Below are positions 49,801 to 58,118 of a stretch of DNA of 64,000 bases, piece after piece. Below the pieces are notes generated by a model. It was given only the letters and a program-made list of their open reading frames with translations, was not told the origin of the DNA and did not search any database. This DNA comes from Streptomyces sp. NBC_00370 (GTDB lineage: Bacteria > Actinomycetota > Actinomycetes > Streptomycetales > Streptomycetaceae): the NCBI RefSeq assembly GCF_036084755.1, contig NZ_CP107968.1, positions 6,332,001-6,396,000 on the forward strand, given 5' to 3'. Each line of letters starts with the position of its first letter. The first letter of the stretch is position 1. The translations under genes were made by a program, and so were the position numbers.

Positions 49801-50760
49801 ATGAAAACAGCCCAGGCTCCTCAGCGGTCCGCCGTCGCGATCCCCCCTCAGCAGGGGAATCGCCCGGCGGGCCGTCGGGGCTCCACCAGCCCCCTGCGCC
49901 GCAAGCTCTCCCATCAGGTGCGCGCCTACGGCTTCCTGATCGGCGGCCTGCTCTGCTTCCTGCTGTTCTCCTGGTACCCGGCGATCCGCGCAGTGATCAT
50001 CGCGTTCCAGAAGTACACCCCCGGATCGGCTCCGGAGTGGGTGGGAACCGACAACTTCACCGCGGTCTTCAAGGACCCGGAGTTCGGTACGGCCTGGCGC
50101 AACACCCTCACCTTCACCCTGATCGCCCTGCTCATCGGATTCGCCGTACCGTTCCTGATGGCTCTGGTGCTCAACGAACTGCGCCACGCCAGGGCCTTCT
50201 TCCGGGTGGTCGTCTACCTGCCGGTGATGATTCCGCCGGTGGTCAGCGCCCTGCTCTGGAAGTGGTTCTACGATCCGGGAGCCGGCCTCGCCAACGAGGT
50301 GCTCAGCTCGCTGCACCTGCCGACGTCGAACTGGTCGAACGGCACCGACACCGCGCTGATCTCCCTGGTCATCGTCGCCACCTGGGCGAACATGGGCGGT
50401 ACGGTCCTGATCTACCTCGCGGCGCTCCAGGGGATCCCGGGGGAGCTGTACGAGGCGGCCGAACTCGACGGCGCCAGCATCTTCCAGCGCGTACGGCACG
50501 TGACGATCCCGCAGACCCGCTTCATCATCCTGATGCTGATGCTCCTGCAGATCATCGCCACGATGCAGGTGTTCACCGAACCCTTCGTGATCACCGGAGG
50601 CGGGCCCGAGAGTTCGACGGTCACCATCCTCTACCTGATCTACAAGTACGCCTTCCTCTACAACAACTTCGGCGGGGCCTGCGCCCTGAGCGTGATGCTG
50701 CTCGTGCTGCTCAGCATCTTCTCCGCCCTCTACCTGCGGTTCACCCGCACCGACGACTGA
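49801..50760 (+). CDS. Sugar ABC importer permease (MalF type)
   Basis: 319 residues, six membrane segments beginning ~40 (GFLIGGLLCFLLFSWYPAI). The EAA loop YEAAELDGASIFQRVRHVTIPQ, which contacts the ATPase, is intact. Second gene of the importer operon. No ATPase gene is present in the locus, so it must borrow one; in Streptomyces the shared ATPase MsiK does this for several sugar importers. Confidence 0.94.
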   Translation: MKTAQAPQRSAVAIPPQQGNRPAGRRGSTSPLRRKLSHQVRAYGFLIGGLLCFLLFSWYPAIRAVIIAFQKYTPGSAPEWVGTDNFTAVFKDPEFGTAWRNTLTFTLIALLIGFAVPFLMALVLNELRHARAFFRVVVYLPVMIPPVVSALLWKWFYDPGAGLANEVLSSLHLPTSNWSNGTDTALISLVIVATWANMGGTVLIYLAALQGIPGELYEAAELDGASIFQRVRHVTIPQTRFIILMLMLLQIIATMQVFTEPFVITGGGPESSTVTILYLIYKYAFLYNNFGGACALSVMLLVLLSIFSALYLRFTRTDD

Positions 50761-50775
50761 GAGGAGCGCAGCGCC

Positions 50776-51726
50776 ATGACCCAGATCGCGCCGCCTCCCC
50801 GGCAGGCACCACCCGCGCCCGTCGAGGCCACCGGCAAGAAGCCGGACGGTACGGCCATCCGCACCCTCGTCTCCCCGCTCACGCTCGCCAGCCCGCGCGG
50901 GAAGACGATCTACTGGATCATCTTCACGGCCGTCGTCCTGGTCTTCGCCGCGGCCTTCCTGTTCCCCGTGTACTGGATGGTCTCGGGGGCCATGAAGTCG
51001 GCGGGCGAACTGCAGCAGACACCGCCGACCCTGCTGCCCAAGTCCCTCAACTTCAAGGGATACACCGACGCGTGGGACCTGATGGACCTGCCCACGCACC
51101 TGTGGAACACGGTGGTGCAGGCGGCGGGCGCCTGGATCCTGCAGATCGTCTTCTGCACGGCGGCGGCCTACTCGCTGTCCAAGCTGAAGCCGGCCTTCGG
51201 CAAGGTCATCCTGGGCGGCATCCTGGCCACCCTGATGGTCCCGGCGCAGGCGCTGGTCGTCCCCAAGTACCTGACGATCGCCGATCTGCCGCTGATCCAC
51301 ACCAGCCTGCTCAACGACCCGCTGGGCATCTGGCTGCCGGCCGTCGCCAACGCCTTCAACCTCTACCTGCTCAAGCGGTTCTTCGACCAGATCCCGCGTG
51401 ACGTCCTGGAGGCCGCCGAGATCGACGGCGCGGGACAGCTCCGTACGCTCTGGTCGATCCTGCTGCCGATGTCCAGACCCGTGCTCGGGGTGGTCTCGAT
51501 CTTCGCCCTGGTCGCCGTCTGGCAGGACTTCCTGTGGCCGTTGATGGTCTTCTCCGACACCGACAAACAGCCCATCAGCGTCGCCCTGGTGCAGCTCTCC
51601 CAGAACATCTCCACGCCGGTGCTGATCGGCGCCATGGTCATCGCCAGCGTGCCGATGGTCCTGATGTTCCTCGTGTTCCAGCGGCACATCATCGCCGGCA
51701 TCAGTGCCGGCAGTACCAAGGGCTGA
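50776..51726 (+). CDS. Sugar ABC importer permease (MalG type)
   Basis: 316 residues from ATG 50776 (GAGGAGCGCAGCGCC upstream, 15 bases after the MalF-type stop). A proline-rich cytoplasmic start precedes six membrane segments; the EAA loop reads LEAAEIDGAGQLRTLWSILLP. Forms the translocation pore with the preceding permease. Substrate is inferred from the neighbours only. Confidence 0.94.
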   Translation: MTQIAPPPRQAPPAPVEATGKKPDGTAIRTLVSPLTLASPRGKTIYWIIFTAVVLVFAAAFLFPVYWMVSGAMKSAGELQQTPPTLLPKSLNFKGYTDAWDLMDLPTHLWNTVVQAAGAWILQIVFCTAAAYSLSKLKPAFGKVILGGILATLMVPAQALVVPKYLTIADLPLIHTSLLNDPLGIWLPAVANAFNLYLLKRFFDQIPRDVLEAAEIDGAGQLRTLWSILLPMSRPVLGVVSIFALVAVWQDFLWPLMVFSDTDKQPISVALVQLSQNISTPVLIGAMVIASVPMVLMFLVFQRHIIAGISAGSTKG

Positions 51727-51889
51727 TCCCGGCCCGCACCCCAGCCACCCCCCTCAGTCACCTTCCGTACCGAAGGCCCCGCACCGTGAGTCAGCTCTCC
51801 CCTGCCTCGGTTCGCCGTTGATGGAGGTTTTGGTGTACGAGCGCCACACCAGCACGGGCTGAGCCGGTCCGCCGGCCCGGCCGAACATC

Positions 51890-51942
51890 CTGCGCACCGC
51901 CGCCACCGATCTCTGTCCCCGCTGTGGGGCGGCGGTGCGCAG
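51890..51942. terminator. Hairpin in the importer-GH13 gap
   Basis: CTGCGCACCGCCGCC (51890-51904) pairs perfectly with 51928-51942 across 23 bases. A smaller repeat, TGGTGT (51831-51836) with ACACCA (51846-51851), lies before it. The 292-base gap (51727-52018) otherwise shows nothing recognisable. It may terminate or attenuate transcription into the glycosidase gene. Confidence 0.55.
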
Positions 51943-52018
51943 CCCACGAACCACCCTCGCCTCGTCACGGACGTCACCGCCGTGAGGGCCACCGCACAAG
52001 CCCCGAAAGGAACGTCCC

Positions 52019-53623
52019 ATGGAAGGCAGCCCCCTGGCGCCCGCCGATACGAACTGGTGGCGTGATGCCGCCATCTACCAGGTCTACGTTCGCAGCTTCG
52101 CCGACGGTGACGGAGACGGAACCGGCGATCTCGCCGGCGTACGGGCCAGGCTGCCGTATCTCGTGGAACTGGGCGTGGACGCCCTCTGGTTCACCCCGTG
52201 GTACCTCTCCCCGCTCGCCGACGGCGGTTACGACGTCGCGGACTACCGCACGATCGACCCGGCGTTCGGCACCCTCGCCGAGGCGGAGAAGCTGATCGAC
52301 GAGGCGCGTCAGCTCGGTATCCGCACGATCATCGACGTCGTGCCGAACCATGTCTCCGACCAGCACGCCTGGTTCAAGGCGGCGCTCGCCGCCGCGCCCG
52401 GCAGCCCCGAGCGCGCGCTGTTCCACTTCAGGACAGGACGCGGCGCCGACGGCGAACTCCCCCCGAACGACTGGGTAGGCGAGTTCGGCGGCACCCCCTG
52501 GACCCGTCTCCCCGACGGCGAGTGGTACCTGCACCTCTTCGCACCCGAGCAGCCCGACCTCAACTGGGACCACCCCGCGGTGCGCCAGGAACACGAGGAC
52601 GTGCTGCGCTTCTGGTTCGACCGGGGGGTGGCCGGGGTACGCATCGACTCCGCGGCGCTGCTGACCAAGGACCCGCTGCTGCCGGACTTCGTGGCGGGCC
52701 AGGACCCGCACCCGTACATCGACCTGGACGAGCTGCACGACATCTACCGCGCGTGGCGGGCGATCGCCGACGAGTACGACGCCATCTTCGTCGGCGAGGT
52801 GTGGCTGCCGGACACCGAGCGCTTCGTACGCTATCTGCGCCAGGACGAGCTGCACACCGCGTTCAACTTCAACTTCCTGACCTGTCCGTGGGACGCGGAC
52901 CTGCTCAGAACGGCCATCGACGAGACACTCGCCGAGCACGCGCCGGTCGGCGCCCCCGCGACCTGGGTGCTCGCCAACCACGACGTGACCCGTACGGTCA
53001 CCCGGTACGGCCGGGCGGAGACCGGGTTCGACTTCGCGGCCAAGACCTTCGGCACCCCGACCGACCTGGCGCTCGGCACCCGCCGTGCCAGGGCGGCGGC
53101 GCTGCTCTCGCTGGCGCTCCCCGGCGCCGTCTACCTCTACCAGGGCGAGGAACTGGGCCTGCCCGAGGTGGAGATCCCCATCGACCGGATCCAGGACCCG
53201 ATGCACCTGCGCTCCGGCGGTGTCGACCCGGGCCGCGACGGCTGCCGGGTGCCGCTGCCGTGGACGGCCGACGCGCCGTACGCGGGGTTCGGCTCGGACG
53301 CCGAGCCGTGGCTGCCGCAGCCGCCGTCCTGGCCTGACTACTCGGCCGATCTGCAGGCCGGCGACCCGGCGTCGATGCTCACGCTCTACCGGGAGTCCCT
53401 GCGGCTGCGCCGTAGCGAACCCGGTTTCGGCGACGGGCCGTTGAGCTGGCTGGACAGCGCGCCCGGCGTCATGGCGTTCACCCGGACCGAAGGGCTGGTC
53501 TGTGTCGTGAACTTCGCCGCCGAACCCGCCGAACTCCCGCCGCACCGCGCCGTCCTGATCACCAGCGGTCCGCTGGCCGACGGACGGCTGCCGCAGGACA
53601 CCGCGGCCTGGCTGCGGGTCTGA
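52019..53623 (+). CDS. GH13 alpha-glucosidase (intracellular)
   Basis: 534 residues from ATG 52019 (AAAGGAA upstream), no signal peptide, so cytoplasmic. A TIM-barrel alpha-amylase fold begins WWRDAAIYQVYVRSFADGDGDG. Conserved regions: DVVPNH (I), GVRIDSAAL with nucleophile D210 (II), VGEVWL with acid/base E260 (III) and ANHDVTR with D322 (IV). The pattern fits the oligo-1,6-glucosidase/alpha-glucosidase subfamilies. It should hydrolyse imported alpha-gluco-oligosaccharides to glucose. The exact linkage preference (alpha-1,3, -1,4 or -1,6) cannot be read from sequence. Confidence 0.93.
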   Translation: MEGSPLAPADTNWWRDAAIYQVYVRSFADGDGDGTGDLAGVRARLPYLVELGVDALWFTPWYLSPLADGGYDVADYRTIDPAFGTLAEAEKLIDEARQLGIRTIIDVVPNHVSDQHAWFKAALAAAPGSPERALFHFRTGRGADGELPPNDWVGEFGGTPWTRLPDGEWYLHLFAPEQPDLNWDHPAVRQEHEDVLRFWFDRGVAGVRIDSAALLTKDPLLPDFVAGQDPHPYIDLDELHDIYRAWRAIADEYDAIFVGEVWLPDTERFVRYLRQDELHTAFNFNFLTCPWDADLLRTAIDETLAEHAPVGAPATWVLANHDVTRTVTRYGRAETGFDFAAKTFGTPTDLALGTRRARAAALLSLALPGAVYLYQGEELGLPEVEIPIDRIQDPMHLRSGGVDPGRDGCRVPLPWTADAPYAGFGSDAEPWLPQPPSWPDYSADLQAGDPASMLTLYRESLRLRRSEPGFGDGPLSWLDSAPGVMAFTRTEGLVCVVNFAAEPAELPPHRAVLITSGPLADGRLPQDTAAWLRV

Positions 53624-53651
53624 CCCGCCGCCGCACAGTTTCTCGCGGGCC

Positions 53652-53691
53652 GTGGCGCCCGTCCCGCCCCCCACGGGCGGGCGGGCACCAC
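53652..53691 (+). terminator. Hairpin after the GH13 gene
   Basis: Arms 53652-53669 and 53675-53691 pair with one mismatch and one bulged base. It suggests that the next gene has its own promoter, though none is obvious. Confidence 0.6.
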
Positions 53692-53759
53692 GGACCGGCG
53701 AGTGGGAGGACACAGCCTCCCGACATCCCTCCCCCCACCGGAAGGTGCAGGATCCCCAC

Positions 53760-55484
53760 ATGAATGCACATGTCAGGCACATGACACTTGCCGTCTCCAC
53801 CGCTGTGGCGGTGGCGGCGACCGGGCTCGCTCTCGTCGCCCCCACGGCGACAGCCGCGGCGACGGCGGGCGCGAGTCTCCCCTTCAGCTCCGTCGAGGCG
53901 GAGAGCGCCACCACGGACGGCGCCAAGATCGGCCCGGACCACACTCAGGGCACCCTCGCCTCCGAGGCGTCGGGCCGGCAGGCGGTGCAGCTCAACGCCG
54001 GGCAGAGCGTGGAGTTCACGCTGCCGAAGGCCGCCAACGCGGTGAACCTCTCGTACAGCGTCCCCGACGGCCAGTCGGGCACGCTCGCGGTGTACGTGGA
54101 CGGGCAGAAGACCGCCACGACGCTGCCCGTCACCTCCAAGTACTCCTACGTCGACACCCCGTGGATCGTCGGCGCCAAGACCCACCACCTGTTCGACAAC
54201 ACCCGCGCGCTGCTCGGCGCCGACCTGCCGGCCGGTGCCAAGGTGAAGTTCGAGGCGAGCGTCCCGACCACCGTCGACGTGGCGGACTTCGAGCAGGTCG
54301 CGGCGGCCGCCACCGCCCCGGCGGGCGCGGTGTCCGTGGTCGACAAGGGCGCCGACCCGAGTGGCGCCGGTGATTCCACGCAGGCGTTCCGGGACGCCAT
54401 CGGCGCGGCCAAGGGCGGCACCGTCTGGATCCCGCCGGGCGACTACAAGCTGACCTCCGCGCTCAGCGGCGTGGAGAACGTCGAACTCCGGGGCGCGGGC
54501 GGCTGGTACTCCGTCGTGCACAGCTCCAGCTTCATCAACCAGGGCAACAGCGCGGGCAAGGTGGGGCTCCACGACTTCGCCGTCGTCGGCGAGGTCACCG
54601 AGCGCAACGACAGCAGCCCCGACAACTTCGTCAACGGCTCGCTCGGCCCCGACTCGTCCGTCTCCGGGATGTGGATCCAGCACCTCAAGGTCGGTCTGTG
54701 GCTGACGGGGAACAACGACAACCTCGTCGTGGAGAACAACCGCATCCTCGACACCACGGCCGACGGCCTCAACCTCAACGGAGGCGCCCACAACGTGCAG
54801 GTGCGTGACAACTTCCTGCGCAACCAGGGCGACGACTCGCTCGCCATGTGGTCGCTCAACTCGGCCGACGAGGGCAGCTCGTTCAGCAACAACACGATCT
54901 CGCAGCCGAACCTGGCCAACGGGATCGCGATCTACGGCGGCACGGACATCACCGTGCAGGGCAACCTCGTCCAGGACACCAACGCGCTGGGCAGCGGAAT
55001 TGCGATCTCCAACCAGAAGTTCGCCGACCCGTTCTTCCCGCTGGCCGGCACCATCACGGTCACCGGCAACACCCTGGTGCGCACCGGCGCGATCAACCCC
55101 AACTGGGGCCATCCGATGGGCGCGTTGCGGGTCGACGCGTACGACAGCGCCATTGCCGCCAACGTCAACATCAACGACACGACCTTCACCGACAGCCCGT
55201 ACAGCGCCTTCGAGTTCGTCTCCGGCGGCGGTACGGGCAAGGCCGTCCAGAACGTGACGATCGACGGTGCGACGATCGACGGGGCGGGCACGGTCGCCGT
55301 CCAGGCGGAGACTCCAGGCTCGGCGAAGATCAGCAACGTCAAGGCGTCTGGCCTCGGCGCCGCCGGCGTCTACAACTGCCCGTTCCCCACGGGCAGCGGC
55401 ACCTTCACGCTCAACGACGGCGGAGGCAACTCCGGGCTCGACACCGTCTGGGACGACTGCGGGAGCTGGCCGCAGGCGAAGTAG
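53760..55484 (+). CDS. Secreted beta-helix glycoside hydrolase, compact predicted GH87 alpha-1,3-glucanase
   Basis: 574 residues from ATG 53760 (AGGA seven bases upstream). Signal peptide MNAHVRHMTLAVSTAVAVAA...ATAAA. A CBM6/35-like module (~40-185; SSVEAESATTDGAKIG, LASEASGRQAVQL) is followed by a right-handed beta-helix (~200-574; GGTVWIPPGDYKL, VELRGAGGWYSV). D335 (ADGLN) and D358-D359 (GDDS) reproduce the spacing of the large neighbour's triad and of known GH87 enzymes. Unlike that protein it has no discoidin, fibronectin or CARDB modules. The pair may divide the work on insoluble versus soluble glucan. Confidence 0.85.
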   Translation: MNAHVRHMTLAVSTAVAVAATGLALVAPTATAAATAGASLPFSSVEAESATTDGAKIGPDHTQGTLASEASGRQAVQLNAGQSVEFTLPKAANAVNLSYSVPDGQSGTLAVYVDGQKTATTLPVTSKYSYVDTPWIVGAKTHHLFDNTRALLGADLPAGAKVKFEASVPTTVDVADFEQVAAAATAPAGAVSVVDKGADPSGAGDSTQAFRDAIGAAKGGTVWIPPGDYKLTSALSGVENVELRGAGGWYSVVHSSSFINQGNSAGKVGLHDFAVVGEVTERNDSSPDNFVNGSLGPDSSVSGMWIQHLKVGLWLTGNNDNLVVENNRILDTTADGLNLNGGAHNVQVRDNFLRNQGDDSLAMWSLNSADEGSSFSNNTISQPNLANGIAIYGGTDITVQGNLVQDTNALGSGIAISNQKFADPFFPLAGTITVTGNTLVRTGAINPNWGHPMGALRVDAYDSAIAANVNINDTTFTDSPYSAFEFVSGGGTGKAVQNVTIDGATIDGAGTVAVQAETPGSAKISNVKASGLGAAGVYNCPFPTGSGTFTLNDGGGNSGLDTVWDDCGSWPQAK

Positions 55485-55519
55485 CCGCCGTAGGCTGCGA
55501 GTTCAGCGGGTACGACCAA

Positions 55520-55562
55520 GGCCCCCGTCCGCTCAGGGCAGTTGCCCGGGCGGGCGGGGGCC
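55520..55562. terminator. Nested hairpin between convergent genes, overlapping a stop codon
   Basis: GGCCCCCGTCCGC (55520-55532) pairs with GCGGGCGGGGGCC (55550-55562) with one mismatch; the loop contains GGGCA-GT-TGCCC. The minus-strand citrate synthase stop (complement of 55533-55535) lies inside. Confidence 0.7.
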
Positions 55563-56795
55563 GCTGTACTGCCCGACCGGGCGCATCCGCAGCGGCCGCT
55601 CGCCGTACTCCTCCAGCGCGTGCGCGATCCAGCCCGCCGTGCGGGCCACGGCGAACACCGTCTCGCCCGCGTCGGCCGCCATGCCCGTGATCACGGACAG
55701 CGCGGCCAGTGCCAGATCGATGTTGGCGTGCAGCCGCACATGCCGGGCCGTGGTCGCCTCCACCTCGCGCGCCGCCGTCAGTACGGGCTCGGCGCCCGGG
55801 AGTTCGCGCAGGACGGCGAAGAGTGCCACGGCGCGCGGATCGGGGCCCGGGTAGATCCGGTGGCCGAGCCCCGGCACCCGTCGGCCCGCCCGCAGATGGT
55901 CGGCGACGACGGCCGCCGCGCTGCCCCGCTCCAGCACTTCGGTGAGCATCCGGTGGGCGAGCCCGCTCGCGGCCCCGTGCAGCGGCCCGTCCAGGGCGCC
56001 GAGGCCGGCCGAGACCACCGCGTACGGATGGGCGCGCGCCGATGCCGCGACCCGTACGGCCAGCGTCGAGGCGGCCAGATCGTGGTCGATCAGCAGCGAG
56101 AGCGCCATGTCCAGCGTGCGCAACCCCGCCTCGCCGGGGACCCGTTCGGTCAGCTTGGGCCACAACCTGCCCGCGACACCCGCGTCGCCGCGCGCGGGCC
56201 CGCCGACCGTGGGCAGCGCGTCGACCAGGGTGGGGATGAGGCTGCGGGCCGTGCCGAGCACGGCAGCGGGGGAGAGGTCGAAACGCAGCGGGTCGGCGAC
56301 AGCGGCGGCGACGGCCGCCACCCGCAGCCGGTCCGTCGAGCCGCTGTGCGCGGGCAGCGCGGCGACGGAGCGCCGGGCGGCTGCCAGCGCCTCGGCGGGC
56401 GCGGTGAACCGTACGCCGGGATCGAGCGAACCCGTCCAGAGCCAGTCGGCGATCTCCTCGTAGCGGAACGCGCGGGCGAGTTCCGTCGCGTCCACACCCC
56501 GGTAGTAGTAGCGGTCGCCCTCGATCAGCGTGATGCCCGTACGGATCCGCGGGACGGGATCGCCGCCGCCCGTGGCGGACTCCCTGCGCCCTCTGCGGAC
56601 GAGCGCGTCCACCTCCGCGGCGTCGAAGGTGCTGCCCCGGCCACCGGGGTCACGACGGCTGGTGAGCTGGCCGCGGCTGACGTACGCGTAGACCGTCTCC
56701 GGCTTCACGCCGAGCAGATCGGCCGCTTCGCGGGTGGTCAGCCGCCGTTCCCCGCGCGTGCTCTCGCCCGTTTCGTCGTCGATGGCGTCGCTCAT
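55533..56795 (-). CDS. Citrate synthase-like protein with N-terminal DNA-binding domain
   Basis: 420 residues from ATG (complement of 56793-56795; GGTGGGGACC upstream). Residues ~18-68 form an excisionase/MerR-type HTH (LTTREAADLLGVKPETVYAYVSRG). The rest is a citrate synthase fold with H238, H273 (GPLHGAA), H312 (GLGHRIY) and D360 (ANID) at the substrate and catalytic positions, so it may still bind oxaloacetate or acyl-CoA. It may therefore sense citrate-cycle substrates and regulate the divergent citrate synthase; matching TTGAWTCAA sites lie between the genes. That role is inference. Confidence 0.88.
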   Translation of the reverse strand: MSDAIDDETGESTRGERRLTTREAADLLGVKPETVYAYVSRGQLTSRRDPGGRGSTFDAAEVDALVRRGRRESATGGGDPVPRIRTGITLIEGDRYYYRGVDATELARAFRYEEIADWLWTGSLDPGVRFTAPAEALAAARRSVAALPAHSGSTDRLRVAAVAAAVADPLRFDLSPAAVLGTARSLIPTLVDALPTVGGPARGDAGVAGRLWPKLTERVPGEAGLRTLDMALSLLIDHDLAASTLAVRVAASARAHPYAVVSAGLGALDGPLHGAASGLAHRMLTEVLERGSAAAVVADHLRAGRRVPGLGHRIYPGPDPRAVALFAVLRELPGAEPVLTAAREVEATTARHVRLHANIDLALAALSVITGMAADAGETVFAVARTAGWIAHALEEYGERPLRMRPVGQYSGPRPPGQLP

Positions 56796-56813
56796 GGTCC
56801 CCACCGTACACAT

Positions 56814-56867
56814 ATTGATTCAATCAATGTTGACAGTGATCTCATCAAGCATGGACAGTTGAATCAA
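56814..56867. promoter_or_regulatory. Two TTGAWTCAA sites and promoter between divergent citrate synthase genes
   Basis: ATTGATT-C-AATCAAT (56814-56828) is a perfect 15-base palindrome containing TTGATTCAA. A second site, TTGAATCAA, is at 56859-56867 (44 bases centre to centre). TTGACA (56830-56835) and GACAGT (56854-56859), 18 bases apart, form a good plus-strand promoter lying between the sites. Confidence 0.65.
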
Positions 56868-56925
56868 GTCAGGAACGCAGCAGCCAGGAACACACGCAGC
56901 CAGGGATCTAGCAGGGAGGCGCACC

Positions 56926-58092
56926 ATGCCGGCAAACGGGACCGACACCCCGGTGCCCGACGTACCGCGCGGACTCGCGGGCGTCGTCGTCACCGAGACC
57001 GCGCTCGGCGACGTCAGGGGCCGCGAGGGCTTCTACCACTACCGCCAGTACTCCGCGGTCGAACTGGCACAGACCCGCGATTTCGAGGACGTCTGGCATC
57101 TGATGTTCGAGGGGGAGCTGCCGGACAGCGCCGCTCGTGCGGCCTTCACCGCCCGGACGGCGGCGCTGCGCAGACTCCCCGACGACGTACGGGACGTGCT
57201 GCCCGCGGTCGCCCGCCTCTGCGCCCGCTCGGGACCGCTCGCGGGGCTGCGCACCGCGCTCTCGCTCTTCGGCGCTTCGGCGGGGCTGAGCCCGCTGTAC
57301 GACATAGACCCGGAGCGCAGGCGCGAGGACGCCCTCGCCGTGTGCGCCGTCGTCCCGACGCTGCTCACCGCGCTGTACCGGCTGGGCCACGGCCTCGAAC
57401 CGGTGGAGCCGCGCGAGGATCTGCCGTACGCGGCGAACTATCTGTACATGCTGACCGGCACGGAACCGGAGCCCGAGCGGGCGCGCGCGGTCGAGCAGTA
57501 TCTGATCTCCACGATCGACCACGGATTCAACGCGTCCACCTTCGCCGCGCGGGTGATCGCCTCGACCGGCGCCGACCTGGCGGCCGCTCTGGTCGGCGGC
57601 ATCGGCGCGTTCTCCGGACCGCTGCACGGCGGGGCGCCGAGCCGCGCGCTGGACACGCTCGACGCCATCGGGACGCCCGACCGCATCGACCCCTGGATCA
57701 GGGAGCGGGTGCTCGCGGGCGACCGGATCATGGGCTTCGGCCACGCCGTCTACCGCACCGAGGACCCGCGCTCGCGCATGCTGCGCGGGATCGCCGAGAA
57801 GTTCGGCGGACCACGGGTCGACTTCGCCGTGCAGGTCGAGGCGGGCGTCGAGGCCGTACTCGCCGAACTCAAGCCGGGCCGGGAGCTGCACACCAACGTG
57901 GAGTTCTACGCCGGGGTCGTCATGGAGCTGTGCGGTCTGCCGCGCGAGATGTTCACCCCTACCTTCGCCGCCGCCCGGGTGGTCGGGTGGAGCGCCAACG
58001 TCCTCGAACAGGCGGCCGACACCAAGATCATCCGCCCGGCGGCCCGCTACACGGGCCCGCCCCCGCCGCAGCCGGTGCCCGCCGCCGGCTGA
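56926..58092 (+). CDS. Citrate synthase family protein (citrate or 2-methylcitrate synthase)
   Basis: 388 residues from ATG 56926 (GGGAGG upstream). Landmarks: GFYHYRQYSAVELAQ, DHGFNASTF with H199, GPLHGG with H234, GFGHAVYRTEDPR with H273, and NVEFYAG. The usual catalytic Asp of NVDFYSG is Glu here (E326), which may alter rate or specificity. It condenses an acyl-CoA with oxaloacetate. Divergent from the DNA-binding paralogue, which probably regulates it. No prp genes adjoin to mark it as methylcitrate synthase. Confidence 0.9.
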   Translation: MPANGTDTPVPDVPRGLAGVVVTETALGDVRGREGFYHYRQYSAVELAQTRDFEDVWHLMFEGELPDSAARAAFTARTAALRRLPDDVRDVLPAVARLCARSGPLAGLRTALSLFGASAGLSPLYDIDPERRREDALAVCAVVPTLLTALYRLGHGLEPVEPREDLPYAANYLYMLTGTEPEPERARAVEQYLISTIDHGFNASTFAARVIASTGADLAAALVGGIGAFSGPLHGGAPSRALDTLDAIGTPDRIDPWIRERVLAGDRIMGFGHAVYRTEDPRSRMLRGIAEKFGGPRVDFAVQVEAGVEAVLAELKPGRELHTNVEFYAGVVMELCGLPREMFTPTFAAARVVGWSANVLEQAADTKIIRPAARYTGPPPPQPVPAAG

Positions 58093-58118
58093 GCGGGAAG
58101 GCATTACGATCAGGCGGC

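Noticed and set aside
51821..51862. Thirteen-codon leader peptide (MEVLVYERHTSTG) before the GH13 gene
   Set aside because: No ribosome-binding site and no attenuator-like codon pattern; chance is a sufficient explanation.
51754..52074. Minus-strand frame across the importer-GH13 gap
   Set aside because: Overlaps the GH13 start, shows no family similarity or ribosome site; at most a remnant.
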